Positions 9,738 through 18,642 of a stretch of 64,000 bases of DNA are shown here, one piece after another; within the stretch, counting starts at the first letter, position 1; each line of letters opens with the position of its first letter. Below the pieces are notes generated by a model. That model worked only from the letters and a program-made list of their open reading frames with translations. It had not been told where the DNA came from and made no database searches. A program made the position numbers and the translations under genes. Location of the stretch: the NCBI GenBank assembly GCA_026399095.1, contig JAPLRP010000020.1, positions 27,113 through 91,112 on the forward strand, read 5' to 3'. Origin of the DNA: Methylococcales bacterium. GTDB taxonomy: Bacteria > Pseudomonadota > Gammaproteobacteria > Methylococcales > Methylomonadaceae.

Positions 9738-11246
9738 TTATCCGGCTCTCATCTTTAATGCGTCAATTACAATCTGACTATCACTGAATGCTAACTGCAC
9801 TCCTTTAACTTCTTGATAGCTTTCATGGCCCTTACCCGCAATTACAATACAATCTTTATCGGCGGCTCCAGCTATCGCCTTATGGATTGCCCGTTCTCTG
9901 TTTTGAATCACTTCAATTTTATTATTAGAAGTAAAATCTATAGCAGTACTAAATCCCGCCAAGATGTCATTAACTATATCCAATCCACTTTCAAAACGTG
10001 GATTATCATCTGTAACAATTACCTGATCAGCTCGTTGCTCTGCTATGCGCCCCATTTGAGACCGCTTGCCCTTGTCCCTATTGCCACCGCAGCCAAACAC
10101 CACCCATAAAGCTTGCTTGCAGTGCTTTCTCAGACTTAATAAAACTTTATCCAAAGCATCCGGGGTATGCGCATAATCTACAAAAACCAATGGCAGTCCA
10201 TCCCCACCAAAACGCTCCATACGTCCAACTACCGGCTTTATTAGCTTTAGTTTTTTTACCGCCTCTGGCATTGGAACCTGCATTGCCAGCATCACGGCTA
10301 AAACAGTTAATACATTCTCGATATTAAAATCACCGTAAAGCGGAACCTTTACAGGGAAGCTCGCTCCACGCCAACACGCGTCAAATTCGATACCATCTTC
10401 TTTGTTTAGTATATTTTCTGCCCTAACACATTCACTAGAAGCCAAAGTTTTTCCCTTAACACTGACACCCCATATAACGATGCCTTCTGGCACTGCATTA
10501 ATAACCTTCTCGCTATAAGAATCATCCAGATTTACTACTGTAAACCTAAGTCCGGGCTTGTTTAGTAACTCCAACTTTGCCTGCAGGTAGGCATCCATTG
10601 TGCCGTGATAATCCAGATGATCCTGACTAATATTGGTAAATACTGCTCCTTTGAAAGTAACACCATTGACCCTACCCTGCTCTAGTCCATGAGAGGAAAC
10701 CTCCATGGCGACTATTTGTTTGTTATCTTTTAATAATTCAGTCAATATTCTTTGGACTTCCAAAGCATCCGGAGTGGTATTCAGCGTTTTACCCAGCTTG
10801 CCCCACTCACCCCAACCCAAAGTACCGATTATTCCGCAATCATCTAACATTTGACTTAAAAACTGACTACAAGATGTTTTGCCATTAGTCCCTGTAATAC
10901 CTACTACAGCCATCGCCCCAGACGGATCGTCGTAATATCGGGCGGCAATATTGCCCAACTTAATAGCCAAATCATCTACCGAAATCATCGGCACATTATC
11001 GATCTGCTCAGCCATCTCCTTACCGCAACCAGAAGGATCATAAATTATTGCAACCGCTCCTTGTTCGATTGCTTGTGCAGCATAAACAAGCCCATGCTGC
11101 CTGGAACCAACCAAGGCAATAAATACATTTCCAGCTAAAACTTCCCGACTATTTAAAGTCAGCCCAGTGATTATCTTATCTTCTGCAGTTTCAAAACTTG
11201 AATTTGGATAAGCTACAAATCCTTCCAATAAATCTTTAAGTCTCAT
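9738..11246 (-). CDS. murE: UDP-N-acetylmuramoyl-L-alanyl-D-glutamate--2,6-diaminopimelate ligase MurE
   Basis: 502-residue Mur ligase adding the third stem residue. The ATP loop is GITGTNGKTSCSQFLSQ; EVSSHGLEQGRVNG, TNISQDHLDYHGTM and FVDYAHTPDAL follow. The motif DDNPRFE (DNPR) in the C-terminal domain is the known signature for meso-diaminopimelate rather than lysine, so the cell wall should be the Gram-negative DAP type. GCGGNRDKGKR and the final AGKGHESYQ motif are also present. It lies between ftsI (10 bp gap) and murF (1 bp gap). Confidence 0.98.
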   Translation of the reverse strand: MRLKDLLEGFVAYPNSSFETAEDKIITGLTLNSREVLAGNVFIALVGSRQHGLVYAAQAIEQGAVAIIYDPSGCGKEMAEQIDNVPMISVDDLAIKLGNIAARYYDDPSGAMAVVGITGTNGKTSCSQFLSQMLDDCGIIGTLGWGEWGKLGKTLNTTPDALEVQRILTELLKDNKQIVAMEVSSHGLEQGRVNGVTFKGAVFTNISQDHLDYHGTMDAYLQAKLELLNKPGLRFTVVNLDDSYSEKVINAVPEGIVIWGVSVKGKTLASSECVRAENILNKEDGIEFDACWRGASFPVKVPLYGDFNIENVLTVLAVMLAMQVPMPEAVKKLKLIKPVVGRMERFGGDGLPLVFVDYAHTPDALDKVLLSLRKHCKQALWVVFGCGGNRDKGKRSQMGRIAEQRADQVIVTDDNPRFESGLDIVNDILAGFSTAIDFTSNNKIEVIQNRERAIHKAIAGAADKDCIVIAGKGHESYQEVKGVQLAFSDSQIVIDALKMRAG

Positions 11247-11256
11247 CTACAGAATG

Positions 11257-12984
11257 TTATTGGCTTTTCTGAGTTAACAAAACAGGCATGGTATCTTGCT
11301 GGTCAGGAGCAACTTCCAGTATTCTCAAAGCACCTGCCATTACTTTGGAAAACACTGGGGCGGATACCAATCCGCCATAGTACTGTCCTGCTGAAGGCTC
11401 ATCAATCATAACGACAATAATCAACCGTGGGTCATTAGCCGGCGCCATTCCAGCAAAAACAGCGAAATAACTCTTCTCTGTATAGCCTCTGGAACCTGCT
11501 TTTTTTACTGTACCAGTTTTACCCGCAGCACTATAGCCATCAACCCTTGCTTCATAAGCCGTACCATCTTTCATAAGCACGGTTTCCATCATTTTACGAA
11601 CACTCTTTGCCGTTTTAGCTGAAAACACTCTTACTTCGTCATCATCTTCTTCACGCTTCAGTAAACTCACTGAATGCAAAATACCATCATCCGCCAGAGC
11701 CGTATAAGCCCTTGCCAGTTGAAGAGCCGAACTGCTTAAACCGTATCCAAAAGATAAAATTGCACGATCAAAATCATGCCATCTTTTATAATCAAGCATA
11801 GTTCCACTAGCTTCCCCAGGAAAACCCGAACCAGCCGACACACCAAATCCAAGCTGGTGATAAACACCCCAAAAATATTTTGGAGGCATCTTTAATGCCA
11901 TCATACTGACACCAACATTACTGGATTTTTTTATGACATGAGTCAAATCCAGTGTGCCATAGTTATGAACATCCTTAACCGTATTGCGTCCAATTTGATA
12001 ACTTCCGTTTGTAGCGAAAGTCGCATTGGGACTTATATAGCCCCCATCTAATGCAGCAGCAACAACAAAGGGCTTAACGGTTGATCCTGGCTCAAACACA
12101 TCAGTAACGGCCCTATTCCTGTAAAAAGCTTCTTTTAGGTTGTTTCTGGTATTCGGATTGAATGATGGTTGATTAACTGCAGCCAGAATCTCGCCATTTT
12201 TTGCATCCAATACCACTAACGAGCCTGATTTTGCCTTATTAGCAGCGACTGCCAGCTGTAATTCCCTATAAGCCAGATATTGAATCCGCTGATCAATACT
12301 TAGCTCAAGATTTTTGCCAGAAACAGGTTCTTTTATACTTTCTATATCTTCAATAATTCGACGCTGCCCATCCCTAACAACCCTTTTACTGCCTGTAGTT
12401 CCCTTTAATAGTTTTTCATAACCGGACTCCATACCTTCTTGCCCAATATCATCAACATTAGTAAACCCTACCAAATGGGCTGAAACTCCACCTGTAGGGT
12501 AAAAACGCTTAAATTCACGCTCAAAATAAACACCCGTAAGCTTCAATTCTTTCACTTTATCGCCAAGTTGTGGATTAACCCGTCGAGCTATGTAGAGAAA
12601 TTGCCTATGTGAATCTTCCTTTATAAATTCTGTTACCTTTCCCGAGGGTAAATGCAACAACTTCTCCATAAGCCTAATCTGATCTTCCTTTGCAAACCTG
12701 AGCTCTCGCGGATTAATCCAAATAGACTCAACCGGCGTGCTAATTGCCAAGGGATCTCCATTTCTATCAACGATCATTCCCCTGTATGCCGAAACAGAGA
12801 CGTCATCCACCTGCCTCATATCACCCTGATCCTTAAGAAACTTTTTACTCAGGACCTGTAAATCAATTGCACGACCCACTAACAAAACCATGCAAAACAT
12901 CATAAAAACAAGCAGGAATTTTCTTCTGCCAGTAAAGTCATCTGACGATCGCTTTACAGTGGTTCTAACTCGAAAATCTATCAT
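11257..12984 (-). CDS. ftsI: Septal peptidoglycan transpeptidase FtsI (PBP3)
   Basis: 575-residue class B penicillin-binding protein that cross-links septal peptidoglycan with FtsW. It has a short cytoplasmic N terminus and one membrane anchor (about residues 22-40, FLLVFMMFCMVLLVGRAID). A pedestal domain with YRGMIVDRNGDPLA follows, then the transpeptidase domain: nucleophile motif STVK in EPGSTVKPF (near residue 300), SSN in KKSSNVGVSMM, and KTGT in AGKTGTVKK. Length fits E. coli FtsI (588). It starts one base after ftsL ends. Confidence 0.98.
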   Translation of the reverse strand: MIDFRVRTTVKRSSDDFTGRRKFLLVFMMFCMVLLVGRAIDLQVLSKKFLKDQGDMRQVDDVSVSAYRGMIVDRNGDPLAISTPVESIWINPRELRFAKEDQIRLMEKLLHLPSGKVTEFIKEDSHRQFLYIARRVNPQLGDKVKELKLTGVYFEREFKRFYPTGGVSAHLVGFTNVDDIGQEGMESGYEKLLKGTTGSKRVVRDGQRRIIEDIESIKEPVSGKNLELSIDQRIQYLAYRELQLAVAANKAKSGSLVVLDAKNGEILAAVNQPSFNPNTRNNLKEAFYRNRAVTDVFEPGSTVKPFVVAAALDGGYISPNATFATNGSYQIGRNTVKDVHNYGTLDLTHVIKKSSNVGVSMMALKMPPKYFWGVYHQLGFGVSAGSGFPGEASGTMLDYKRWHDFDRAILSFGYGLSSSALQLARAYTALADDGILHSVSLLKREEDDDEVRVFSAKTAKSVRKMMETVLMKDGTAYEARVDGYSAAGKTGTVKKAGSRGYTEKSYFAVFAGMAPANDPRLIIVVMIDEPSAGQYYGGLVSAPVFSKVMAGALRILEVAPDQQDTMPVLLTQKSQ

Positions 12985-13251
12985 TTACGGCTTTATATAA
13001 ATAATTTTTTCTCTTAATGGCATCATCAACTTTAATTCCTCCTGCGCCACTAATTCCAAGCGATTCTGTTCTGCCAACATTGTCAGTTCCAATTGCATCT
13101 GTCCCCATTCGACCTCATACTGATCCAACGCCCTTTCTTGCTTTTGAATCTCAATAAAAATCAAACGTGAGTAGTATTTGCTATAAATCACAGCTAAAGC
13201 CGACAATAGAAGAATTAAACCCGCAATACTCAAAAGTCGATTTATTATCAC
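12985..13251 (-). CDS. ftsL: Cell division protein FtsL
   Basis: 88-residue bitopic protein. A very short cytoplasmic tail is followed by one membrane segment (about residues 6-24, LSIAGLILLLSALAVIYSKYY) and a periplasmic coiled-coil stretch rich in E, Q and L (IEIQKQERALDQYEVEWGQM). FtsL forms a complex with FtsB and FtsQ and regulates FtsWI. Sequence conservation in this family is poor; the call rests on size, topology and position between rsmH and ftsI, which it abuts on both sides without overlap. Confidence 0.93.
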   Translation of the reverse strand: MIINRLLSIAGLILLLSALAVIYSKYYSRLIFIEIQKQERALDQYEVEWGQMQLELTMLAEQNRLELVAQEELKLMMPLREKIIYIKP

Positions 13252-14184
13252 TTAAACTCTCTCAGCAACTCTCATAACCGCACTTCTTGCTCTTGGATTT
13301 TGTCTTATTTCTTGTGTTCCGGCTTTAAATGCCTTACCCACTTTCTTCAAAATACCTTTGGCAATATCGACTTCCTTTATTGGTAGCTTGCCGGGATTAT
13401 ACTTGGCACCAGACTCATTTCTAATGAAGCGCTTTACAATCCTGTCTTCCAGTGAATGAAAAGAAATAGCTACTAATCGGCCTCCCGGCTTCAAAACTCG
13501 TGCGGATTGCTCCAAAACAGTCCTTAACTCATCCAACTCTCTATTAATTTCAATACGTATTGCTTGAAATGTTCTAGTTGCCGGGTGCTTATGCTTTTCC
13601 TTTACAGGAATGGTATCTTCAATCAGCTTCGCTAACTGCCGTGTTGTAGTAATAGGCAATTCTTGTCTTTTTTCTACTATCGCTTTTGCTATACGTCGCG
13701 CAAATCTTTCTTCGCCATACTCAAATAAAACCTTAACGAGGTCTTTCTCATCAACACTGCTCAACCATTGCTCAGCTGAGATACCAGCATTGCCATCCAT
13801 ACGCATATCTAAAGGACCATCCCGCAAAAAACTAAAACCTCTTTCTGGATCATCCAACTGAGGAGACGAGACACCTAAATCCATCAAAATTCCATCAATT
13901 TTTCCTACCAAACCTGCATTTTCAACAATTGCCTCTAATTGTGAAAAACAACTATGTTTTAACTCGACCCGCTTATCTAGCAACATAGCTTGTGCGCAAT
14001 CCGAATTAAACGCCTCAGCGTCACGATCGAAACAAACCAATTGCCCGTTTTGACCCAACAAATCTAATATACCTTGACTATGTCCGCCACGTCCGAAAGT
14101 ACAGTCAAGATAAATACCATCTTCTTTAATCGCCAAGTGCTGCAGAGCTTCTGCATACATCACGGGTAAATGTTCCATTAACAA
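13252..14184 (-). CDS. rsmH: 16S rRNA (cytosine-1402 N4)-methyltransferase RsmH
   Basis: 310-residue SAM-dependent methyltransferase (formerly MraW) that methylates N4 of C1402 in 16S rRNA. It opens with HLPVMYAEALQHLAIKEDG, then the SAM loop LDCTFGRGGHSQGIL (about 27-41). ILMDLGVSSPQLDDPERGFS, PATRTFQAIRIEINRELDEL and LVAISFHSLEDRIVKRFI follow, and all are family signatures. RsmI, encoded upstream beyond rnpB, methylates the 2'-O of the same nucleotide. The gene is second in the dcw operon, 10 bp after mraZ. Confidence 0.98.
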   Translation of the reverse strand: MLMEHLPVMYAEALQHLAIKEDGIYLDCTFGRGGHSQGILDLLGQNGQLVCFDRDAEAFNSDCAQAMLLDKRVELKHSCFSQLEAIVENAGLVGKIDGILMDLGVSSPQLDDPERGFSFLRDGPLDMRMDGNAGISAEQWLSSVDEKDLVKVLFEYGEERFARRIAKAIVEKRQELPITTTRQLAKLIEDTIPVKEKHKHPATRTFQAIRIEINRELDELRTVLEQSARVLKPGGRLVAISFHSLEDRIVKRFIRNESGAKYNPGKLPIKEVDIAKGILKKVGKAFKAGTQEIRQNPRARSAVMRVAERV

Positions 14185-14194
14185 AACTCCCGTA

Positions 14195-14662
14195 TTAGAA
14201 AGATAAAGTCCCTAACTCTTCCAAGCCTTCACTATCATCGCCATCCAACCATTCTTTCTCTTTGGCTGTCCAAGCATCTTCATTCCAAATTTCAAATTTA
14301 TTAAGTTGACCAACCAGGACAATTTTTTTATCCATATTGGCAAATTTTCTAAGCTTTTCAGGTAATAACAAACGACCCTGCGCATCCATTTCACATTCAG
14401 ACGCATTACCTATAACGAAGCGCCTTAACTTGCCGGCCATTTTATTTAATGTGGGTAATTTACTGATTGTTTGCTCAAGGTTTTCCCATTCAGGCAATGG
14501 GTAAAGCCATAAACAACCACTTTCTCCAATACAACGCTCGTCAACAGCAACAGTCACAACCATTTGACGCTCGCAACATTCTTGCAACTCTTCCCTATAA
14601 CGGGTTGGTATTGCAAGACGGCCCTTATCGTCTAAATTGATTGAACTTATTCCTCGAAACAA
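14195..14662 (-). CDS. mraZ: Transcriptional regulator MraZ
   Basis: 155-residue protein with two SpoVT/AbrB-type swapped-hairpin DNA-binding repeats: MFRGISSINLDDKGRLAIP at the N terminus and NASECEMDAQGRLLLPEKL in the second half. MraZ represses its own dcw promoter by binding short direct repeats, and matching repeats lie just upstream (14689-14716). The length is normal (E. coli 152). It is the first gene of the dcw operon. Confidence 0.97.
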   Translation of the reverse strand: MFRGISSINLDDKGRLAIPTRYREELQECCERQMVVTVAVDERCIGESGCLWLYPLPEWENLEQTISKLPTLNKMAGKLRRFVIGNASECEMDAQGRLLLPEKLRKFANMDKKIVLVGQLNKFEIWNEDAWTAKEKEWLDGDDSEGLEELGTLSF

Positions 14663-14688
14663 AGCTTAACTCCAGATAATCTCAAAAA

Positions 14689-14716
14689 ACCACTTTACAC
14701 CACTTTTTTACCACTT
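14689..14716 (-). promoter_or_regulatory. Three direct repeats, probable MraZ operator
   Basis: On the minus strand the sequence AAGTGGT occurs three times, at 14710-14716, 14699-14705 and 14689-14695, with 10 and 11 bp periods (one helical turn). They lie between the inferred transcription start and the mraZ start codon. Known MraZ boxes are short G-rich direct repeats spaced one helical turn (TGGGN in E. coli, AAAGTG-type in mollicutes). The repeats are seen directly; assignment to MraZ is an inference from position and form. Confidence 0.75.
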
Positions 14717-14722
14717 GGTTGC

Positions 14723-14751
14723 ACTATAAATACCAAACAGTGCTTAGTCAA
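14723..14751 (-). promoter_or_regulatory. Sigma70-type promoter of the dcw cluster
   Basis: On the minus strand, TTGACT (14751-14746) is separated by exactly 17 bp from TATAGT (14728-14723). This places a start near 14716, about 54 nt upstream of the mraZ ATG. The rest of the roughly 400 bp between mraZ and rnpB (14752-15067) is AT-rich, and I see no gene or clear structure in it. Confidence 0.65.
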
Positions 14752-15067
14752 GGACGAATTCATTTAAACTCTTTCTTTTTTGACAATGACTTACATCACT
14801 TTTGTATAGGTCGAAAACAACACAAAAAATAGTGAAATAAATTCTATGCTTTATCAGGTGGTTAATTGATATTGTTAAGAATAAACTTTAAGTTTGAACC
14901 CAAATAGTGAGTCAATTTTTTTATTACAGAATATAACGAAGAGGAGAAAAATTGTCGCACTACTTAATTTCGACAAATTTCAAATAGAATCTTAAATGTT
15001 TATTAAAAACACTAAGTAAGCTGAAAAAAACATAAGTGACTAATAAATAAGTCCTAAAATAAATAAA

Positions 15068-15419
15068 GAAAGAGTTAGCCTGTAAGCCGGGTTCTGTCGA
15101 GAACAGTCATTCATCTAGGCTGCAAGTCACCCTGCAGCTCAAGCAATCTACCCAGGAACCGCGCGGGCCACGCGTCTGTCCCTCTATTTGATCTTGCTCC
15201 GGGTGGGGTTTACCATGCCACTTCTGTTACCAGTTGCGCGGTGCGCTCTTACCGCACCTTTTCACCCTTACCTATCATTATGATAGGCGGTTTATTTTCT
15301 GCGGCACTTTCCGTAGGCTCACGCCTCCCAGGCGTTACCTGGCACCCTGCCCAATGGAGCCCGGACTTTCCTCCATTCTATCTTTATGATAAAACAGCGA
15401 CTGTCCAGCCAACTCTTTC
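15068..15419 (-). ncRNA. rnpB: RNase P RNA (class A)
   Basis: Reading the minus strand, the RNA begins GAAAGAGTTGGCTGGACAGTC and ends with a segment that closes the P1 helix (GGCTAACTCTTTC at 15080-15068 pairs with the 5' GAAAGAGTTGGC). The universal 3' stretch CCGGGTTCTGTC-type element appears in the plus strand as AAGCCGGGTTCTGTCG (15084-15099). The conserved CR-I/P4 half and the GGGCAGGGTGCC-type block are present. At about 350 nt it fits bacterial type A RNase P RNA. It sits between rsmI and mraZ, as in other gammaproteobacteria. A plus-strand open frame over this locus is spurious. Confidence 0.96.
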
Positions 15420-15426
15420 ACAGCCC

Positions 15427-15456
15427 AGTATACTGTATTCATCAAGGCAAAGCCAA
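15427..15456 (-). promoter_or_regulatory. Probable rnpB promoter
   Basis: Minus strand TTGGCT (15456-15451), an 18 bp spacer and TATACT (15432-15427) lie immediately upstream of the RNA 5' end at about 15419. Spacing and position fit a sigma70 promoter; the -35 is imperfect. Confidence 0.5.
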
Positions 15457-15511
15457 TCAGGTAATTTAGAAAAGTACTTACATTTAATAATCTGGAAACA
15501 GAAAAATTAGC

Positions 15512-16384
15512 CTAAACATCTTTTTCTTTACCCATTATCAATGCCGCCTGATACAACAACTTCTTTCTAACGCCAGTAATTTCTACTGCCATTGCAACAG
15601 CCGTCTTAATAGAGCACTCTCGCAATAACACTTGTAGCACTCTAACCTGCTCGGATGTAATTAATTGTTCTTTTTTATCTACGACAGCACCATCAACAAT
15701 AACAACAAACTCACCTTTCCTCATGTTGTCATTATGCTTTACCAAACCCAGCGCCTCACCCAGACTGGTTTTTACTATGGTTTCATGAAGCTTAGTCAAT
15801 TCTCTGGCAATTACAATCTGACGATCCAAAGGCAAAATCTCTGCCATATCTTGTAATGTCGCCAAGATTCGATGACAAGACTCATAAAATATCCATGTTT
15901 TTGGCAACATGAGTCGCTCATTAAAAAAAGCCTTACGTGCAGATGATGTTCTGGGCAAAAAACCCTCAAAAGAAAACTGTGTAACCGGCAATCCAGCCGC
16001 TGATAAAGCCGCTATTAAAGCGCAAGCCCCTGGAATAGGCACAACATCCAAACCAGCATCCTTCACCATCTTTACCAGTGGCATACCGGGATCACTTAGT
16101 AACGGAGTACCTGCGTCAGAAACAAGCGCAATTGAAAGCCCCTCGCGCAATTTTTCCAGCAATACAGACGATGCTTTATCTTCATTATGCTGATGCAATG
16201 AAACCAATTTATTGGTAATACCATAATGCTGAAGCAGCATTTTCACATGACGGGTGTCTTCCGCTGCAATTAAATCAACTTTTTTTAACACCTCAACCGC
16301 CCTAAAACTCATGTCGCCTAAATTACCTATTGGTGTAGCAACAACGTATAATTTGCCAAAACAGTTAACATTCGATGCTGTCAT
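15512..16384 (-). CDS. rsmI: 16S rRNA (cytidine-1402 2'-O)-methyltransferase RsmI
   Basis: 290-residue SAM-dependent methyltransferase of the tetrapyrrole methylase fold, modifying the ribose of C1402 in 16S rRNA. Signature stretches are YVVATPIGNLGDMSFRAVEVL (about 13-33), AEDTRHVKMLLQHYGI, VSLHQHNE, ALVSDAGTPLLSDPGMPLV and the C-terminal GEFVVIVDG. Length matches E. coli RsmI (286). It is divergent from yraN, the usual gammaproteobacterial arrangement, and lies upstream of rnpB and the dcw cluster on the same strand. Confidence 0.97.
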   Translation of the reverse strand: MTASNVNCFGKLYVVATPIGNLGDMSFRAVEVLKKVDLIAAEDTRHVKMLLQHYGITNKLVSLHQHNEDKASSVLLEKLREGLSIALVSDAGTPLLSDPGMPLVKMVKDAGLDVVPIPGACALIAALSAAGLPVTQFSFEGFLPRTSSARKAFFNERLMLPKTWIFYESCHRILATLQDMAEILPLDRQIVIARELTKLHETIVKTSLGEALGLVKHNDNMRKGEFVVIVDGAVVDKKEQLITSEQVRVLQVLLRECSIKTAVAMAVEITGVRKKLLYQAALIMGKEKDV

Positions 16385-16514
16385 TCATATAACCTTTAAT
16401 TAAAAGATGCGGCATAAAACCATGACAAGCCATGATTGAATGTAACGCTTGCCGGATTATATCAGTATCTTGATTTTTGATATTTACGGAATAAATACAA
16501 ACAGGAGATTGCCC

Positions 16515-16880
16515 GTGTTTTTAAATCAACTAAAAACCAAAGCAGCTCACTTAATCAAGGGAGAAGGCGCTGAAGAACAAGCACATAATTTTTTAATCAG
16601 TAAAGGACTTAAACCCATTTGCCGAAACTATCGCTGTAAACTAGGTGAACTAAATTTAATTATGTCCGACAATCTAACTCTTGTCGTTATTGAAGTTCGC
16701 TACCGTAAAACAGACCAATACGGCAGTGCCGCAGAGAGTGTAACCAAAACAAAACATTCACGTATAATAGCGGCGACACATATCTATCTATCATCCCAAA
16801 AAGTAGACAGACCCATACGCTTTGATGTTGTTGCCATTTCGGGCAATGGCAATCTGGAATGGATACAAAATGCTTTTTAA
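16515..16880 (+). CDS. yraN: UPF0102 family protein YraN
   Basis: Restriction-endonuclease-fold (PD-(D/E)XK-like) protein of uncertain function. I choose GTG at 16515 as start because AGGAG (16503-16507) sits 7 bp upstream and the translation MFLNQLKTKAAHL then leads into the family motif GEGAEEQAHNFLISKGL. This gives 121 residues, the usual length; a longer frame from TTG at 16449 has no ribosome site. Conserved residues are RNYRCKLGELNLIM (the E/D of the nuclease-like core), VVIEVRYRK and RFDVVAISG. It is adjacent to diaA and a dolP-like gene, as in E. coli (yraN-diaA-yraP). Confidence 0.93.
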   Translation: MFLNQLKTKAAHLIKGEGAEEQAHNFLISKGLKPICRNYRCKLGELNLIMSDNLTLVVIEVRYRKTDQYGSAAESVTKTKHSRIIAATHIYLSSQKVDRPIRFDVVAISGNGNLEWIQNAF

Positions 16881-16894
16881 AAAATCATCATGCC

Positions 16895-17479
16895 ATGAGC
16901 TTACAAGACAGAATCATTAATCATTTCACTGACAGCATCCAAACCCAGCAAGATTCAATGACCTATCTTTGTGAATTGATAGAGTTTGCCTCACAGCGAC
17001 TGGTTTCAACTTTATTAAATGATAAAAAAATTCTGACCTGTGGTAACGGTCACTCAGCAACAAGCGCCCAACTTCTCTCATCAGCCATGCTCAACCAATT
17101 TGAGCGCGACCGACCCTCATTACCCGTTATAGCACTCACGACTGACACAGCCACCATCACTGCAATAGCTAATGACTTTCATTTTGACGATATCTTCTCA
17201 AAACAACTTAGGGCACTAGGACAAAGTGGTGACCTCTTAGTGGCCTATACTGATGGCACCAACTCAGCAAACATAGCCAAAGCGATTACCACCGCTCATG
17301 ACAAAGAGATATCAGTTATAGCATTGACGGGGAATAATGGCGGCCTGATCGCACCCTTACTTCATGAAGCAGATATAGAGATTCGCGTACCATCAAACTC
17401 AAATGCCCGCATTCAAGAGATACACATATTAATTACCCATTGCTTGTGCGATTTGATTGACCATCAATTATTCGGTTGA
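16895..17479 (+). CDS. diaA: SIS-domain protein DiaA (DnaA initiator-associating)
   Basis: A single SIS (sugar isomerase) domain of the GmhA/DiaA type. The start is ATG at 16895 (MSLQDRIINHFTDS, 194 residues, equal to typical DiaA). A longer frame from 16859 would overlap yraN. Motifs are ILTCGNGHSATSAQLLSSAML (phosphosugar-binding-like), NRFERDRPSLP in the form LNQFERDRPSLPVIAL, QSGDLLVAYTDGTNS and ILITHCLCDLID at the C terminus. DiaA tetramers bind DnaA and time initiation. The GmhA heptose isomerase alternative is less likely because of the yraN/dolP neighbours and the ERDRPSLP motif. Confidence 0.9.
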   Translation: MSLQDRIINHFTDSIQTQQDSMTYLCELIEFASQRLVSTLLNDKKILTCGNGHSATSAQLLSSAMLNQFERDRPSLPVIALTTDTATITAIANDFHFDDIFSKQLRALGQSGDLLVAYTDGTNSANIAKAITTAHDKEISVIALTGNNGGLIAPLLHEADIEIRVPSNSNARIQEIHILITHCLCDLIDHQLFG

Positions 17480-17509
17480 TAACTACTTACATATTATTAA
17501 GGCCTAGCC

Positions 17510-18094
17510 ATGAAAAAATTACTTTTGCCGATTGCACTACTTAACTTCTTATTAATAACTGGCTGTACCTCAGTTGCAACTAACCCGGAAGAAATAACCG
17601 AACAATCTTTATTACAAGAACGGCGTAATCGTGAAACAATTTTAATGGATAAAGGTATTGAAGCTGAAGCTTACTCAGAACTCAGTTCCGAGGAGGATAT
17701 ACTCAACCAATGTCACGTCACTATAACCGCCTATAACGGCGCAGCCCTTATTACTGGCGAATCTCCCAATGAAGAGCTTAAGAAAAAAATTATTTCTATA
17801 GTACAGGTTGTCCCTAATGTAAAACTGATACATGACAACTTATCTATCGCAAACCCCAGCGACTCAAGTTCACGCGCAAATGACCAACTCATTACTGACA
17901 CCATAAGAACTGCACTCAGCCAAATTAGAACAATGCCGGATTTTGATCCCGCCATGGTAAAAGTCATTACCGAAAATGGAACGGTTTACCTGATGGGCTT
18001 TGTGCGTCGCGATGAAGGCGCCGTTGTTATCAACGTCACCAAACTCCAACCCGGCATAAAACAAATCATTACAGTTTTTGAATATGCCGACTGA
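17510..18094 (+). CDS. dolP: BON-domain lipoprotein, DolP (YraP)-like
   Basis: 194-residue lipoprotein. The signal MKKLLLPIALLNFLLITGC ends in the lipobox ITGC, so Cys19 is lipidated. Two BON domains follow: about residues 65-118 (ITAYNGAALITGESPNEELK) and about 122-190 (MVKVITENGTVYLMGFVRRDE). DolP is an outer-membrane lipoprotein that supports envelope integrity and BAM activity. It is third in the yraN-diaA-dolP run, 30 bp after diaA, with no clear terminator between them. Confidence 0.92.
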   Translation: MKKLLLPIALLNFLLITGCTSVATNPEEITEQSLLQERRNRETILMDKGIEAEAYSELSSEEDILNQCHVTITAYNGAALITGESPNEELKKKIISIVQVVPNVKLIHDNLSIANPSDSSSRANDQLITDTIRTALSQIRTMPDFDPAMVKVITENGTVYLMGFVRRDEGAVVINVTKLQPGIKQIITVFEYAD

Positions 18095-18104
18095 TAGTCA
18101 AAAC

Positions 18105-18584
18105 TTATTTATATAAGTCACTACTACCATCCATATCCCCAGTCTGGCCATACAACAATGGGTGACCCTCCTTGAGTCTAGCCGCCGAGATAACTTTACA
18201 GATGGCGATTTTATGATCACCGGCATCGCTGTAATGACTGACCTCACAATCAAAATAAGCCAGACTTTCTGATAAGATAGGCGCACCCGTCTTATCAGTC
18301 TGCCATTGAAACCCCATCATTTTATCCTTGTCTGAATGGCCAAAATGATCAGCGATGGCATATTGCTCTTGCCCCAACACATTAACCGTACAAACACCGC
18401 CTGCTTGCAACAACTGATAAGAGTAATGTTCCGGATTGATACTAATCGCTAATAAAAGTGGATTAAAAGAGACTTGCATCACCCATGCCGCAGTAAAGGC
18501 ATTTTGATAAGTACCATCAGTTACACCAATCACATAACCGCCATGACTGATTTGTTTAGATAATGCTTCAATATTTTCAGACAT
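18105..18584 (-). CDS. Flavin reductase-like (FMN-binding) domain protein
   Basis: About 159 residues of the flavin reductase-like split-barrel family. It reads HGGYVIGVTDGTYQNAFTAAWVMQVSFNPLLLAISI, the FMN-binding core, then VCTVNVLGQEQYAIADHFG and a C-terminal FDCEVSHYSDAGDHKIAICKVI segment. I place the start at ATG 18584 because AGGTGG lies 5 bp upstream; a GTG three codons earlier overlaps that site. Members reduce FMN with NAD(P)H or serve as flavin-binding redox proteins; the substrate here is not predictable. It stands alone, convergent with dolP. Confidence 0.82.
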   Translation of the reverse strand: MSENIEALSKQISHGGYVIGVTDGTYQNAFTAAWVMQVSFNPLLLAISINPEHYSYQLLQAGGVCTVNVLGQEQYAIADHFGHSDKDKMMGFQWQTDKTGAPILSESLAYFDCEVSHYSDAGDHKIAICKVISAARLKEGHPLLYGQTGDMDGSSDLYK

Positions 18585-18642
18585 GCATGCCACCTGTTTG
18601 GGTTTTTATTGAATCTATATTATTTTGTAAAGCAGTATTTAA

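Noticed and set aside
15241..15510. 89-codon plus-strand open frame
   Set aside because: It lies across the RNase P RNA gene on the opposite strand; the RNA structure explains the sequence and the frame has no ribosome site or recognisable product.
16449..16514. TTG-started extension of yraN
   Set aside because: No ribosome site; the GTG at 16515 has AGGAG seven bases upstream and matches the family start.
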